Shown here in pieces: positions 51,345 to 61,794 of a DNA stretch of 64,000 nucleotides. The stretch comes from Neovahlkampfia damariscottae (Eukaryota; Heterolobosea; Selenaionea; Neovahlkampfiida; Neovahlkampfiidae): contig JABLTG010000111.1 in assembly GCA_016618085.1 (NCBI GenBank), positions 1-64,000 of the forward strand. The letters run 5' to 3'. Every line of letters starts with the position of its first letter. Position 1 is the first letter of the stretch. A program made the position numbers and the translations under genes. Below the pieces are notes generated by a model. That model was not told where the DNA came from. It saw only the letters and a list, made by a program, of their open reading frames with translations, and did no database searches.

Positions 51345-54300
51345 TTATTTCATCAATTCTGAAAGAATAGATTTTTCTTGATTTCCTAATTTATTGATAA
51401 TGCTTTTCAATATATCAGGATATTGAATTGAAATTTCTAAGATGAAAAAAATCAACAAACAAAAAGGGACTTACTTTTAACACTTTCAGAAAAGAATCCA
51501 ATTTCATTGATATTATCTAATGGTGAAGTGAATGTTTCATGTTCTTCTTCTAAATTCATGTCTGATTCTTCTAATTCTTTTTCTTCTTCAAATTCTCTAA
51601 TTCTTTGCATTTCAGATAAGATTGAATCCATATCTTCTTCACCTTCACTATCATCTTCTTCATCTGAATAATATTCACCTAAATCTTTTTTCCTCTGTTT
51701 TTCTTGTTCAAATTGTTTCAATTCTAATTCATATTGAGCTTTTTGTTTTTCTGCTTCTTTTCTTCTCATATCAATATTCATGATCAAATTTAAGACACCT
51801 GAGAAAATTTGATGAAGATTGTTTTGAAGAGATGCTGGTAATTTCATTAAGTCTAATGATAAAATTTGCGTTAAACCAATGATTGCGCATTTTAAATCTA
51901 ATACTCTTTTAAAGAGTGATAAATTTTTGAACCAAATTCCAAAGACATTTAATGTGCATTTTTGTGATTCCATGTAGTTTATTGTTAATCCTGCATTGTT
52001 TGTTAGAGCATCTGAAAGATTATCCAATAATAAAATTTTCATCCCTTTTGATTTTTCTTGTGATAAACGAGAAATGATTGTTTCCAAAAAATGAGGTAAA
52101 CAATAATCAATTCTTCCAATATTATTCAATAAAATGACGGAAATTAATTTTGAAGCACATTCAACTTCAGTTTTGGATGCATATTGTTTTTGGAAAATAC
52201 CTTTGCACATACTGAGTACTTTTTCAATTCTCTGACTTGTAAAGTTTTTACTGTCTTTCGAAATCATATTATCAAAGGAAGGTAAGAAATCTATCAAAAA
52301 TTGTTTGATTTAGAAAATGTTGATTTTTTGACTTACATTCTGCATTATCATAGGCCCATTTATCAAATGAAACAAGACATACATCAAAAATGAGCCACAT
52401 ATCTGATGAAATAGTTGGTTGATAAAATGTCAAATAAGTGAAAATTTTTGTTCCTTCTTCCAAGAAATCAAGATTTTCAGATTCTAATACTGTTTGAATC
52501 AAATATTTCAAAGTTTCTTCGAGTTGTTTTAAAATATCAAATTTAGATGAAACAGCATCTAAAATTGTTTGAATAGATAACAAACATGTGTAAGCAATTG
52601 CTGAATTGGCCATTTCTTCATCATCATCCATCTCTGGAAATTCTTTCACAATTCCAATGAATTTTTCAGACTTAAAAAGTTAATGAATGAATGATTTACT
52701 AATGAACGACATAAGTCCAATGCATAAGGTTCTATTTTTTCACCATATGTTTCAATGATCAAATCTAAACTCTTGACAATGTAATCATTTTCAATTTCAT
52801 TCATTAAACCAAGGTACGCCTTTAAAATGTTTCCTAAAAGTGGTTCTAAATCATCATAACATAATTTTGATTTAATCATTTCAGAAAGAGTAACAGATGC
52901 TTCAATCTTCACAGGAAGATCTTTGTCTTGAATACATTGAATAACTCCTTCTAAACCTGCTGTAAAAGTCTTCTTATCTTGCCATTGAATATTAACAAAT
53001 TTTGAAAGAACCCAACATGCTCTTGATCTTAAATATGGATGAATCTTATTGAATAGTTCAGGAATGATGTGAGTGATCAAAAGAGTTTCTAAACTATTTT
53101 TTAGTAATTTACGAACTGAAGCTTTCATTAAACCGATACAGTACAAAACACCTTCTTTAACATAAAAATTCTGTTCTTTTTGATGACTGTTGAAGTTTAA
53201 TTTTTCTCAACAAAAATCTTACTTGACCATTTTTTGGTTCAAAAATTTTAAAATGACTGGAGCTGTTTTTGGTCTTAATTTTGATAAAGTGAGAAGAACA
53301 TTCGCAGCAGCAACTTTCGCACTATAAAAATCGAATGATATATCAAATGCAACTTTAATATATTCATGAGGGTCATTAATCCATAATTCAGCATCATCTT
53401 GATTGAAACATAAAAGTGGAAAAATGACTTCTGGAAAAAAAGTTTCAATTTGTGGTTCTATAGCTTTATAACCAACTGGACTTTGAATTGAATTGTCAAT
53501 GTAATAAATAGACATTGTTAACACTCTAATTGGAACATAACTACCTTTAATTGAACTTTGAACAATGGCAATCATGAATTTCAAGAAAGTCATTGAATAT
53601 TCAGTATTGAAATATTCTGCAATATCTTGATCAATTTTTTCTTCATATCTTTCTGGGTAAATGTATCTGTGGCGAAGTGTTAAAATTTTGTTCTTTATTT
53701 CACTTACAAAATGTAAATTCTGTATAGAATATGAGTCAACCATTTGAAATTCTTCCAATATGGTGATTCATATGGTGAGTCTTGAGGTATTTCTAATTGA
53801 AAACTTTTGATTAAAATTGTCATCCATTCGTCAAAATTTTCTTTCTTTTTTAAAAAAACTGGAACATCAACAGCTAAAAGAGTATTCCAAAATATCTTTA
53901 AAATTATATGTCTCATTGATGAAAAATTTTCCGAATTCTGTGATAAAAGGTACTTGAATAAATTTGATAAAATTGGAAAACAGTTTGGAACTAATTGATT
54001 GATAACTTTTTGAGATCTTTCTTTTTCTGTTTCAGAAAATGTTTTTGTGATAATTTTCAATGCAACTAAAGCTCCATAAATTTTTACCATATCATTTGAG
54101 TTCAAATAATCAACAACAGATGGAAATAATTTTGACCAGTTGTGCGGAAAGTCTCTATTGACGAATTTAGAAAGTACAACAGATAATTGAACTCTATGTA
54201 AAAAATAAAAAAAAAAGAAAAATAAATACCTGAGAATTGCTGGTGCCCGTGTAATTGCTTCTAAGAGATTTTGTTTCAAAATTTCACAATCTTCTTGTGG

Positions 54301-54561
54301 CAAATCATCCTTGTTAATTCTCAAAGAAATCATATTTTTCAAGTAAATAGCTCCAGCAAGTTTGATGTTCAATGAAGTTTCGGAGTCCACTAAAATTTTA
54401 AATAATTCAGTTGTGAATCCGTTTATTTTTGACAACTATGAAAAAAAGCATAAAAATTTGATTTAATTTTTTACTTTTAATAGTTCTAACTCTGCACTGT
54501 CTTGTTCATTTTTGTTACTTGATAAACTTGTGAAAAGAACCTTTTTTAAATTTTCGCTCAT
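51345..54561 (-). CDS. IPO7: Importin-7/8 family nuclear transport receptor
   Basis: Eight exons (54561-54475, 54435-54230, 54193-53708, 53666-53223, 53186-52700, 52670-52337, 52290-51475, 51436-51345) sum to 983 aa, near the family length. The N-terminus has LAGAIYLKNMISLRIN and FVNRDFPHNWSKLFPSVVDY, an importin-beta-type HEAT start. Later helices include YVKEGVLYCIGLM, VKIEASVTLSEMI and a C-terminal acidic patch (YYSDEEDDSEGEEDMD), as in IPO7. It carries ribosomal proteins and histones into the nucleus using Ran. All introns are 29-46 nt. The frame is continuous only with these splices. Confidence 0.9.
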
Positions 54562-54854
54562 GCTATTGGTCGAAAATCTTCCAATTCAAAATGCATCTTT
54601 AAAAACTTGAAAAATGTAAGATGAAATAAAAAAAAAAAAAAAACACAAAAAAAAAAATTTTCCAATAGCAAAACGAAGAATGAGGCTACTTTTTCTTTGG
54701 GCAGTTGATTTTGCCTGTTTCGTATCTTTGTTTTTTTCTGGACACCAAACAATTTCCTCACATTCTAAAAAGCAACAAAAAAATTCAAATTTTCACAGTT
54801 GTTTTTTATCCAATCTCTTTTATTCATTCTGAATTTGAGTTGCCCAATCAAAAA

Positions 54855-55755
54855 ATGCCAACACTACAATTCAACGTCAATGACACAACGAGTACTCAAT
54901 TGAGAAAATACTAACTAACTTCTTTAGGAACAGGATACTGGAGTCCGTCAACATCTTCAGTTGACTGGTGCGAGTTGAACTATGTTCATACACAATACAT
55001 TGCAGAAACTGTAAACACTTTATCCGCTTTTGTTTATATTTACGGAGCTTATTTATTTAACAAACAACTACGATATGTAAAAGTTGCACCAACACGATTT
55101 TATCTTGTCAATATAATATTTCTAGCTGTTGCACTTGTAAAAAAAAAAAAAAAAAAACCTTAACTCTTCCACAGGGCACTATTTTATTCCATTCAACTTT
55201 GAAAAGATCTGCACAACTTTTTGATGAATTTCCGATGATTTATGGTATGGCGATTGTTTTTTATTGCGCGCTTTGTAATAAACAAAATACACCAACTGCC
55301 AAAAAAATAATGGCAGGAACAACTAGTTTTTTATTTTCATTTTCAGTTACGATTACAATGATATTTAAACCAAATAATCCAACGTTTTTCTTTGTCAGTT
55401 TTTCAATAATTATGACAATTGTATTTTTTATGGTCATCAAAAGAGCAAGTCAATTTCCTGGTGGGTTAGGTTTATGGTTTTCTGGTGCAGGTTTTGTTCT
55501 TGGTTCTTTAGCTCTTTGGGTAAACTTTTTTATGTTATATTAATTCATTTTTCAAAGATGATTGAAAATTTTCATTGTCAACGAGTTATAAATTTCTATT
55601 TTCATTCTTTATGGCATTTAGGTTCATGTGTCGGAATCTATCGATTTGGAGTCTTGGTTTTATTGATTTATTTGAAATTCAACAATTATAAATTTCATTT
55701 CAACGACAAAGGTATTCATTTTCTCTTTCCAAGATTAATTAAAATACGTAAATAA
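54855..55755 (+). CDS. Alkaline ceramidase (ACER/YPC1 family)
   Basis: Exons 54855-54891, 54928-55136, 55175-55519 and 55558-55755 give 262 aa. GYWSPSTSSVDWCELNY at the start and TILFHSTLKRSAQLFDEFPM in the middle are family blocks, and FHSLWHLGS near the end supplies the last His ligands. With seven membrane helices it cleaves ceramide to sphingosine and fatty acid in the ER/Golgi, using zinc. The usual Ser of the S-x3-H motif is replaced by Thr. Intron 1 contains a perfect TACTAAC branch-type sequence. A CCAAT lies 7 nt before the ATG. Confidence 0.88.
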
Positions 55756-55823
55756 AAACAATAAAATTTTACCCAATGAAAATTGAATGATTTTTGATCT
55801 TGAAAGTTCAAACGGTATTCGAA

Positions 55824-56204
55824 ATGAACAAACGAGAAATTAGGAAAAAATTCTCAGAAATGAATATTTCAGAAGGATTTAAACCACCAAAGCAAGCTCC
55901 AACCCAAAAGCAAAATACTCCAACACTTGAAAACAAAGAAACATATGATTTTTGGAGGGACGAAGAGACTCCCATGGTAGTTCCACATCGTTGTCCTCCA
56001 GTTGAAGTTCATCCAAAAAAGTCTAAAAATGCTCCAAAAGATAATGCTACCGGTATTTCAATAATATACCCTGATCATAAAGATGTTGAAACAGTTGATG
56101 TTTCTGAGATGTTTGAACCACCTCCTCTGCCACCTATTGAATCAATAAGCGATGAAATGCTCGAATATTACATCAAAAAAAATAAATCTAAATTTCTTCA
56201 TTAA
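55824..56204 (+). CDS. Small Pro/Lys-rich protein of unknown function, 126 aa
   Basis: A single exon. MNKREIRKKFSEMNI is a basic helix. The rest is Pro-rich and probably disordered, with conserved-looking pieces (YDFWRDEETPMVVPHRCPP, ISIIYPDHKDVETV) and a Pro run near the end (MFEPPPLPPIES). The pattern suggests a nucleolar or complex-associated protein, but no family is named. Its stop overlaps the convergent hydrolase gene by 4 nt. CCAAT at 55773 is 47 nt upstream. The upstream frame lacks an ATG before 55824. Confidence 0.55.
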   Translation: MNKREIRKKFSEMNISEGFKPPKQAPTQKQNTPTLENKETYDFWRDEETPMVVPHRCPPVEVHPKKSKNAPKDNATGISIIYPDHKDVETVDVSEMFEPPPLPPIESISDEMLEYYIKKNKSKFLH

Positions 56205-57193
56205 TCTAAATTGGTTTTTATTATTCGTCGTAAATTGGAATAAATTTCATAATGAGATTGTTTGTATTGAACGAATTTAAAACTTGGATTACTTTTTGCA
56301 ACAAAAATTTGATGCGAAGGACTTGTTGTTTCATCCAATGAATTGCTTGTAATGAATCCTTCTGTATTAGTTTTCAATTCACAATTCCATGGATTTGATA
56401 TCCATCTAAGATACAATGCCAATATTTTCCAACTTCTTTCAATGGATCTTTTCATTTCTGATAAAATGAAACCCTTTTCTTTCATTTTCATTAATACTTC
56501 AAAATCATGAGGAGTACTTGCTTTCATCATGTCTAATGTACCATTTCTGATACTTTTTCCCATAAAATATCCAATAATATGAGAAATTCCACGAGCAGTC
56601 ATCACTTGTTGAGCTGCACTCTCTTCTGAACTTGCTTCAATGCCTTCAAAAAAATCTATAATTTTATTGTCATGTATTAGTGGCCTAAGTGGAGATATCA
56701 GTCCTATTTTTTCTATTTTATCCATCAAAATGTTGGAATTCATCAAAGACATGCTATAAACAGATCCAAATCTGATACTTAATAATGAGAACCTCTTTAA
56801 TTTCAAATCCTCCAATAATTGGTGTATATCGTTATCGTAGTACTGTAAAGTACCATTATTTAGATCTGAATAACCCCATCCAGGCAGTGAAGGACATACA
56901 ACTAGATACTGGTTTCGGTTCCAAAATTCTTCATAATTTTCACAAAATTTACCAGTGAAATAAATATCATGGAGCAAAATTATTGTTTTTTTAGGTTTTG
57001 TTAATAAAGAATTTTTGTAGTATTCCATTATTCTACCATCTTTTAATTTGAGAAAATTCATATTTTGTTTTGTTATGACTGTGAAATCATCAATTTTTGG
57101 AGATTCATCAAAAAAATCTAAAAAGGTTGATATTACAAGAACAATTATTGGTAATGCCAGCAGACAATTGAAAAGTAGACGTCCACATCCCAT
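56201..57193 (-). CDS. Alpha/beta-hydrolase-fold protein lacking the nucleophile Ser
   Basis: A single exon of 330 aa. MGCGRLLFNC allows lipid anchoring and precedes a membrane segment (LLALPIIVLVISTFL). The fold shows the oxyanion strand IILLHDIYFTGKF, LVVCPSLPGWGYSDLN and the elbow FSLLSIRFGSVYSM, where G-x-S-x-G reads S-I-R-F-G, so Arg replaces the catalytic Ser. A His remains near the end (QYKQSHYEIY). It is therefore likely a pseudoenzyme or uses other chemistry. The bacterial and plant relatives are esterases. ATTGG (57225 region) lies 32 nt upstream. Confidence 0.7.
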   Translation of the reverse strand: MGCGRLLFNCLLALPIIVLVISTFLDFFDESPKIDDFTVITKQNMNFLKLKDGRIMEYYKNSLLTKPKKTIILLHDIYFTGKFCENYEEFWNRNQYLVVCPSLPGWGYSDLNNGTLQYYDNDIHQLLEDLKLKRFSLLSIRFGSVYSMSLMNSNILMDKIEKIGLISPLRPLIHDNKIIDFFEGIEASSEESAAQQVMTARGISHIIGYFMGKSIRNGTLDMMKASTPHDFEVLMKMKEKGFILSEMKRSIERSWKILALYLRWISNPWNCELKTNTEGFITSNSLDETTSPSHQIFVAKSNPSFKFVQYKQSHYEIYSNLRRIIKTNLD

Positions 57194-57405
57194 AGTCCAC
57201 AAAACAAATCAGAAAATTCGTTATCCAATGAAACATCATTATTTTAAAAGTGAACTATTTTTCTTTCATTGTTTTTAAAATCGAAAAATACTAGAATTTT
57301 TTTTTTTTCAAAATAAAACGTGGACCAATCATTTTTTTTCGCCAATCAGAACAAAAATGAGATCAAAGTAAGAAGAATAAACGTTATTAAATCTCTAAAA
57401 GACAA

Positions 57406-57618
57406 ATGAAAGAAAAAAAAGTTGCTGTCGGAGGAGAATCCGGTGGTTTAATGAAAACTTATTTTGGTAAAGACGATGCTCCTGGAATTCAAGTGTAAAA
57501 AAAAAAAAAAAAAATTTAACAATTTTAAATCAGTGGACCTATGACAGTTCTTGTAGGAAGTTTAATTTTCATCTTTGTAGTTATCATTTTACACTTTTAT
57601 GGAAGATTTTTCAGATAA
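57406..57618 (+). CDS. SEC61B: Sec61 translocon beta subunit
   Basis: Two exons (57406-57494, 57534-57618) encode 57 aa. GLMKTYFGKDDAPGIQVGP is the diagnostic Sec61-beta block, completed across the 39-nt intron, and one C-terminal membrane helix follows (VLVGSLIFIFVVIILHFYG). It is a tail-anchored ER protein of the protein-conducting channel. The N-terminal region is shorter than in animals. It is too small and split for simple ORF finding. CCAAT copies at 57325 and 57342. Confidence 0.92.
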
Positions 57619-57929
57619 ATTATTTTCAAAAGAAAAAAAATAAAAAAAAAATTTTTTTACGAAAAATCTAGAAAAGATTATTTCATTTGAAGATCTAAAC
57701 TCTTTGTTTTAGTCCAATTTTTAATAAAAAAAAAGAATTTATTCTCTTTCTCTCTGATTTGTCCACAATAAAACTTCCAATGCTTTGAAGATTCCAAAAA
57801 CAATTTTTAATTTTTTTACAGAGCAGCAAGCACTACTTTAATTAAAAAAAACATTTAAAATGTATTTAATAGACATTTGTTTATTGGTTCCTCAAAAACT
57901 AAATTTAGATTTCAATTTCTGTTTGTAAC
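57619..57929. other. AT-rich intergenic region
   Basis: Mostly A and T runs. Nothing coding was seen. ATTGG at 57893 is 33 nt before the oxygenase ATG. Confidence 0.5.
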
Positions 57930-58661
57930 ATGTCCAAAGAACTGATGAAAAAATACTATGATGAAAACTCAGATTGTTTCTTAAAGCCTCCGAGTACAAG
58001 CTGGTCAGAAGTAAAACCACATAAAAAGAAAGAAATTCAGAAAATCGAAATTTTAAAAGAAAACCAACAAAACGTTGTCAATCCATATTCAAAATACGAT
58101 TTAAATTTTTTAAAACAACATAGTGCTTTTCTTTTAAAAAATGTTCTTTCTCCAGAAGAGTGTCAACACTTCATAAAAGAAACAGAAGAAATTGGATTTC
58201 AAAAATTATACGGTTATCATCCAAGTTACCGCAACAACACCAGAATCATAATACAAGATGATGATTTAGTACAGGTTATATTCAACAGAATCAAAAAATT
58301 CGTCCCACAAACAGTCACAGATGAACAAGGAAAAATTTGGGAGTTAGTTGGTATGAATGAAAGGTTTAGATGGTGCAAATACGTAAAAGGACAACATTTT
58401 TCACCTCATTTTGATGCTCATTTTCAAAGAAATTTGAAAGAAAAAAGTTTTTTCACATTCATGATTTACTTGAATGGTTTTTCAGAAGCCGGTTGTACAA
58501 GATTTTTAGATATTGAATCAAAAGATACATTAGAAAAAGTAAAACCAGAATCTGGTTTGGCTGTCATATTTCCACATAAACTTTATCATGACGGAGAACA
58601 ATTAGAAAATGATTTGAAATACCTTTGCAGGTCTGATTTAATGTATAAAATGAAAGAATAA
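57930..58661 (+). CDS. 2-oxoglutarate/Fe(II) dioxygenase, prolyl-4-hydroxylase-like
   Basis: A single exon of 243 aa. The double-stranded beta-helix core is visible: YVKGQHFSPHFDAHF gives the iron ligands His and Asp, FFTFMIYLN follows, then GCTRFLDIES, VIFPHKLYHDGE with the second His, and KYLCRSDLMY with the Arg that binds 2-oxoglutarate. No signal peptide, so probably cytosolic or nuclear. It hydroxylates a protein or small molecule; substrate not predictable. The N-terminal 75 residues are helical and unassigned. Confidence 0.85.
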   Translation: MSKELMKKYYDENSDCFLKPPSTSWSEVKPHKKKEIQKIEILKENQQNVVNPYSKYDLNFLKQHSAFLLKNVLSPEECQHFIKETEEIGFQKLYGYHPSYRNNTRIIIQDDDLVQVIFNRIKKFVPQTVTDEQGKIWELVGMNERFRWCKYVKGQHFSPHFDAHFQRNLKEKSFFTFMIYLNGFSEAGCTRFLDIESKDTLEKVKPESGLAVIFPHKLYHDGEQLENDLKYLCRSDLMYKMKE

Positions 58662-58664
58662 AAT

Positions 58665-59171
58665 TTATTCAAATACTTCAAGAGCATCTGAAAATCTTTC
58701 AAGTTCATCTGCTTCTTGTTCTAAAACTGTCACAGTTGAACCTCCACAAGAAGCTTTAGCCATTTGTGCTAAATGCTTTGCGAGTTGAAGATTATGACGA
58801 TGTTTCATAAAATGTTTGTATCTTATTGTAGTAGGTCTTGAATTTTTCAAAGCATTTCTGTCAAAAATAAAAATCAAAAAAAAAAAAAAAAAAACTTACA
58901 CTAACGCTTCACAACTGCATTTTCTGTTTCTTCCTCTAACACAAATATAGTTTCTATATTTTCTAGCAAGGTACGCATATGAATCGAGTTTTACACCCTT
59001 TGAAGAACTACAATGAGCTGTGCAGTAGAGTTTGTAAGGAAGTCGACTTCTACAAAGTGCTTTTGTTTCTTCAGAGAGAGTAGCCGCAACTTGTCCAGAA
59101 ATGCATGTCATTGGTACTGCGACCATTTGATAGAAGATAATCAAAAGAACAAAGAAAGTGATTTTTATCAT
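58665..59171 (-). CDS. Secreted Cys-rich family protein, copy A (divergent)
   Basis: Two exons (59171-58900, 58857-58665) encode 154 aa. A signal peptide (TFFVLLIIFYQMVAVPMTC) leads into the family module C-x(n)-YCTAHC, GVKLDSYAYLARKYRNYIC and CSCEAL. Exon 2 adds a helical tail with ASCGGS and EADELERFSDALE. It is the most divergent of four tandem paralogues: fewer Gly, more Arg, tail less acidic. It likely acts outside the cell or in vesicles. Function unknown. The exon/intron layout is the same as in its siblings. Confidence 0.72.
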
Positions 59172-59277
59172 CCCAACTTCAGTTTCAACAATAAGTTTTG
59201 ATTGGATGGATGATCATGATTGGTTCAATCAAATAATTTTGAAATTGATGAATTTTTTATTTAGAATAAATTTTTTT

Positions 59278-59856
59278 TTATTCTTCATCTTCTTCTGCTA
59301 AAGCTTCAAGAGCATCAGCGTATGATTCTAAAGCTTCTGCTTGTTCCACTTCTAAAGCATTTGATCCACAAGCAACATTTGCTGCATTAGATAAAGCTGT
59401 TGCTGTGGAATATTGTCCTCCTTGTTGTAACGCGGAACTAATAAAGAAAATTAAAAAAAATAAAGTGTCAAACATTAAAGCTGAACATTGACAACTTGTT
59501 GAAGTTGTTGCTGGACGAGTCATTCCTCCAGGAGAAACTCCTCCAGGAAATAATTTAGCTTTTTTGAATCCTTGAACATTTCCTGGTTGAAGAGGATTTC
59601 TTGTGCAAATGTATGAGCCAAAAGTATTTTCAAGTTGTGAGTATGAGTCAAGTTTGACGGCTCCATTTGGGCAACCTGCTTTACAGTATTTGTTGTAACC
59701 AATTGGTGACCATGAACCTGGACCAGCATTCATTGCTGAACCACAGTTTAAGGTTTCAGCTCCAAGTGTTGTGACACCTCCTCCGATACAAGTCATTGGT
59801 ACTGACATTGCTTGATAAAATAAAACAAGTACAACAAATAATAATACTTTGTTCAT
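59278..59856 (-). CDS. Secreted Cys-rich family protein, copy B
   Basis: Exons 59856-59474 and 59437-59278 give 180 aa. The 36-nt intron is in frame and without a stop, so an unspliced reading of 192 aa also exists. By comparison with the siblings it is removed. Signal peptide (FVVLVLFYQAMSVPMTC), then GGGVTTLGAETLNCGSA, YCKAGCPNGAVKLDSYSQL, YICTRN, CQCSAL and an Ala/Glu tail (ACGSNALEVEQAEALESYAD). The eight or so Cys suggest disulfides. Family not recognised. Confidence 0.75.
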   Translation of the reverse strand: MNKVLLFVVLVLFYQAMSVPMTCIGGGVTTLGAETLNCGSAMNAGPGSWSPIGYNKYCKAGCPNGAVKLDSYSQLENTFGSYICTRNPLQPGNVQGFKKAKLFPGGVSPGGMTRPATTSTSCQCSALMFDTLFFLIFFISSALQQGGQYSTATALSNAANVACGSNALEVEQAEALESYADALEALAEEDEE

Positions 59857-60059
59857 CTTTTTTTTGTCTGTTTAGTTTGAAAAATGATTGGTTCAAAGAA
59901 GATTCATTCGGAATTAATAGATAAATGAGATGTCAGAATTGAACAAAAATTAAATTATTTTTTTAGAAAAAAAAATCAAGTAATCAACAAATTTTTGTTA
60001 TTCCGAAATTGAAGTTCAATTTTGTGAGAAGAAATCCTGTAATAGAAAATTCAACAAAT

Positions 60060-60603
60060 TTATTCTTCTTCTGCTAAGGCTTCAAGAGCATCAGCATATG
60101 TTTCCAAGGCTTCTGCTTGTTCCACTTCTAAAGCGTTTGATCCACAAGCAACATTTGAAGCACTAGACAAAGCAGCAGCTACGGAGTGCTTTCCATGTTG
60201 TTGTAATTTGGAACTAAAAAAATTAAAAAAAAAAATCAAACATTAAAGTTGAACATTTACAATTGCTACCTGATTGAGTTCCATAAATTGAGTATCTGGA
60301 TGAACTGAATCCTTCAACATTTCCACCTTGAGGATTTTTTGAGCAAATGTAAGAACTGAAAGAGTTTTTTAGTTGTGAGTATTGATCAAGTTTCACAGCT
60401 CCAGCCATACAATTTGCTTTACAATAATAGTTATAACCTGTTGGAGTCCATGAAGAGCCAATTCCTGGTCCTGTTGTAATCGCTGAGCCACAGTCCAAAG
60501 TTTCAGTTCCAAGTGATGCCACACCACCTCCGATACAAGTCATAGGTACAGTTAAAGTTTGATAGAACAAAACAAAGAAGAGAAGTGCGAGAGTTTTGTT
60601 CAT
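60060..60603 (-). CDS. Secreted Cys-rich family protein, copy C
   Basis: Exons 60603-60242 and 60213-60060 (28-nt intron) encode 171 aa. The start is the ATG before NKTLALLFFVLFYQTL, giving a proper signal peptide; the ORF above it is not needed. The same module follows: GGGVASLGTETLDCGSA, YYCKANCMAGAVKLDQYSQL, YICSKN, CKCSTL and the tail ALEVEQAEALETYADALEAL. Closest to copy B, so the pair arose by recent duplication. Confidence 0.75.
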
Positions 60604-60703
60604 TCGAGTATGGTATTGATTGGTCAAAAAGTTGACCCACTCCAATTAAAAACAATTCATTCTTCATTTGTTGATAGTCAAGAATTTTTTTATTTGACCA
60701 ATT

Positions 60704-61344
60704 TTATTCTTCTAAAGCTTCAAGAGCATCAACGTATGCTTCTAGTGTTTCTGCTTGTTCTTCTTCGAGAGTGTTTGAGCTACATGCAACGTTAGCAGCA
60801 TTTTCTAGAACATTTGCATCTGCATTTTTGTTTTGTTGTCTTAATGCAGAACTAAAAAATGATGAAATTAAAAAAATAAATCAAACACTAAAACTGAACA
60901 TCTACAGCTACTTCCAGATGAAGATGGTTTGATTGAACCTGCCGGTTCATTTGGTTTCGTTGGCTTTAAGACTCTTACTGGTGGTCTAAATGTAGGTTTT
61001 TTTGTTGGTTTTCTAACTGGTTTAGTTGTCTTTCTATATCTTCTGAACCTTCCAAATCTAAGTACACTTGTAGGTCCATTTTTTGAACAAATGAAATCAC
61101 TAAATGTCATTTTGAGATAAGAGTAACCATCAAGTTTCACTCTTCCATTTGGACAATTAGCTTGGCAATAATAGTTGTATTTAACATGAACAATTGCGTG
61201 TTCTCCATTTGCTGAGCTCAATGATGAACCACAACCTAACGTTTGAGCTCCAAGTGTTGCCACACCACCTCCTATACAAGTCATAGGAACTGATAAGGTT
61301 TGATAAAACATCACAAGTACGACGATAACAAAAGTTCTGTTCAT
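60704..61344 (-). CDS. Secreted Cys-rich family protein, copy D with basic Pro insert
   Basis: Exons 61344-60887 and 60851-60704 give 201 aa. Signal peptide (FVIVVLVMFYQTLSVPMTC), then GGGVATLGAQTLGCGSS, YCQANCPNGRVKLDGYSYL and FICSKN. A 45-residue insert rich in Arg, Lys, Pro and Thr (RKTTKPVRKPTKKPTFRPP) follows before CRCSVL. The tail ends EEEQAETLEAYVDALEAL. The insert could bind an acidic surface or nucleic acid, or carry O-glycans. No other copy has it. Confidence 0.75.
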
Positions 61345-61463
61345 GTCTGTTTTTTGACGAATAGGATTTGAAAACTGATGTGATTGGCTGGAGTAGAAAA
61401 TAAATCTTAATTAGAATTAATGGTAAAACTCATGAAAAATTTTTTTATTGATTCCATTCCTTC

Positions 61464-61715
61464 TTACATTTTTTTTTCAATAATCTTTTCATAATGGTGA
61501 AGTAGAATAAAACATGATAAAAAAGAATATAAATCTTTCATTGTGAAATCTTCAGCATGAAAATATGTTTGGGTTTTTAAATTTTTCATCACTTCTTTTT
61601 TTCTTTTTCTCTTTAATATTCGTCTTAATAAATCTATTGTCAGAACAAGTTGCATCATCAATTAAATCACTGAGTATTTTGTCTGGCAACCTCTGGAATC
61701 TAATCTTGGAAATCT
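61464..61715 (-). CDS. TAF10-like histone-fold gene, 5' end unresolved
   Basis: Two exons are visible: 61715 (approximate) to 61594 and 61550-61464, around a 43-nt intron. Joined they read RFQRLPDKILSDLIDDATC, a Lys-rich loop, then NFTMKDLYSFLSCF, which resembles the TAF10 histone fold (ISDIANDAL ... LTMEDLTPAL). TAF10 is shared by TFIID and SAGA. No in-frame ATG was found upstream. A short candidate, ATGTTGAAAAGG near 61725, is in another frame. The gene is divergent from the LAMTOR4-like gene and shares ATTGG at 61761. Confidence 0.4.
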
Positions 61716-61760
61716 TGGTTCCTTTTCAACATCCACTATTTGAAATGGAAGGACAATCTA

Positions 61761-61765
61761 ATTGG
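61761..61765. promoter_or_regulatory. ATTGG element between divergent small genes
   Basis: A single ATTGG (followed by ACCAA) lies 30 nt before the LAMTOR4-like ATG and about 40 nt from the probable start of the leftward TAF10-like gene. Confidence 0.45.
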
Positions 61766-61794
61766 ACCAAAAAAAAAATACTTCAACGACAAAA

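Noticed and set aside
54558-54914. Small ORFs on both strands between importin-7 and ceramidase
   Set aside because: Both are short. One plus-strand reading (ATG near 54680, signal-like start) has a CCAAT upstream but stops without any recognisable protein.
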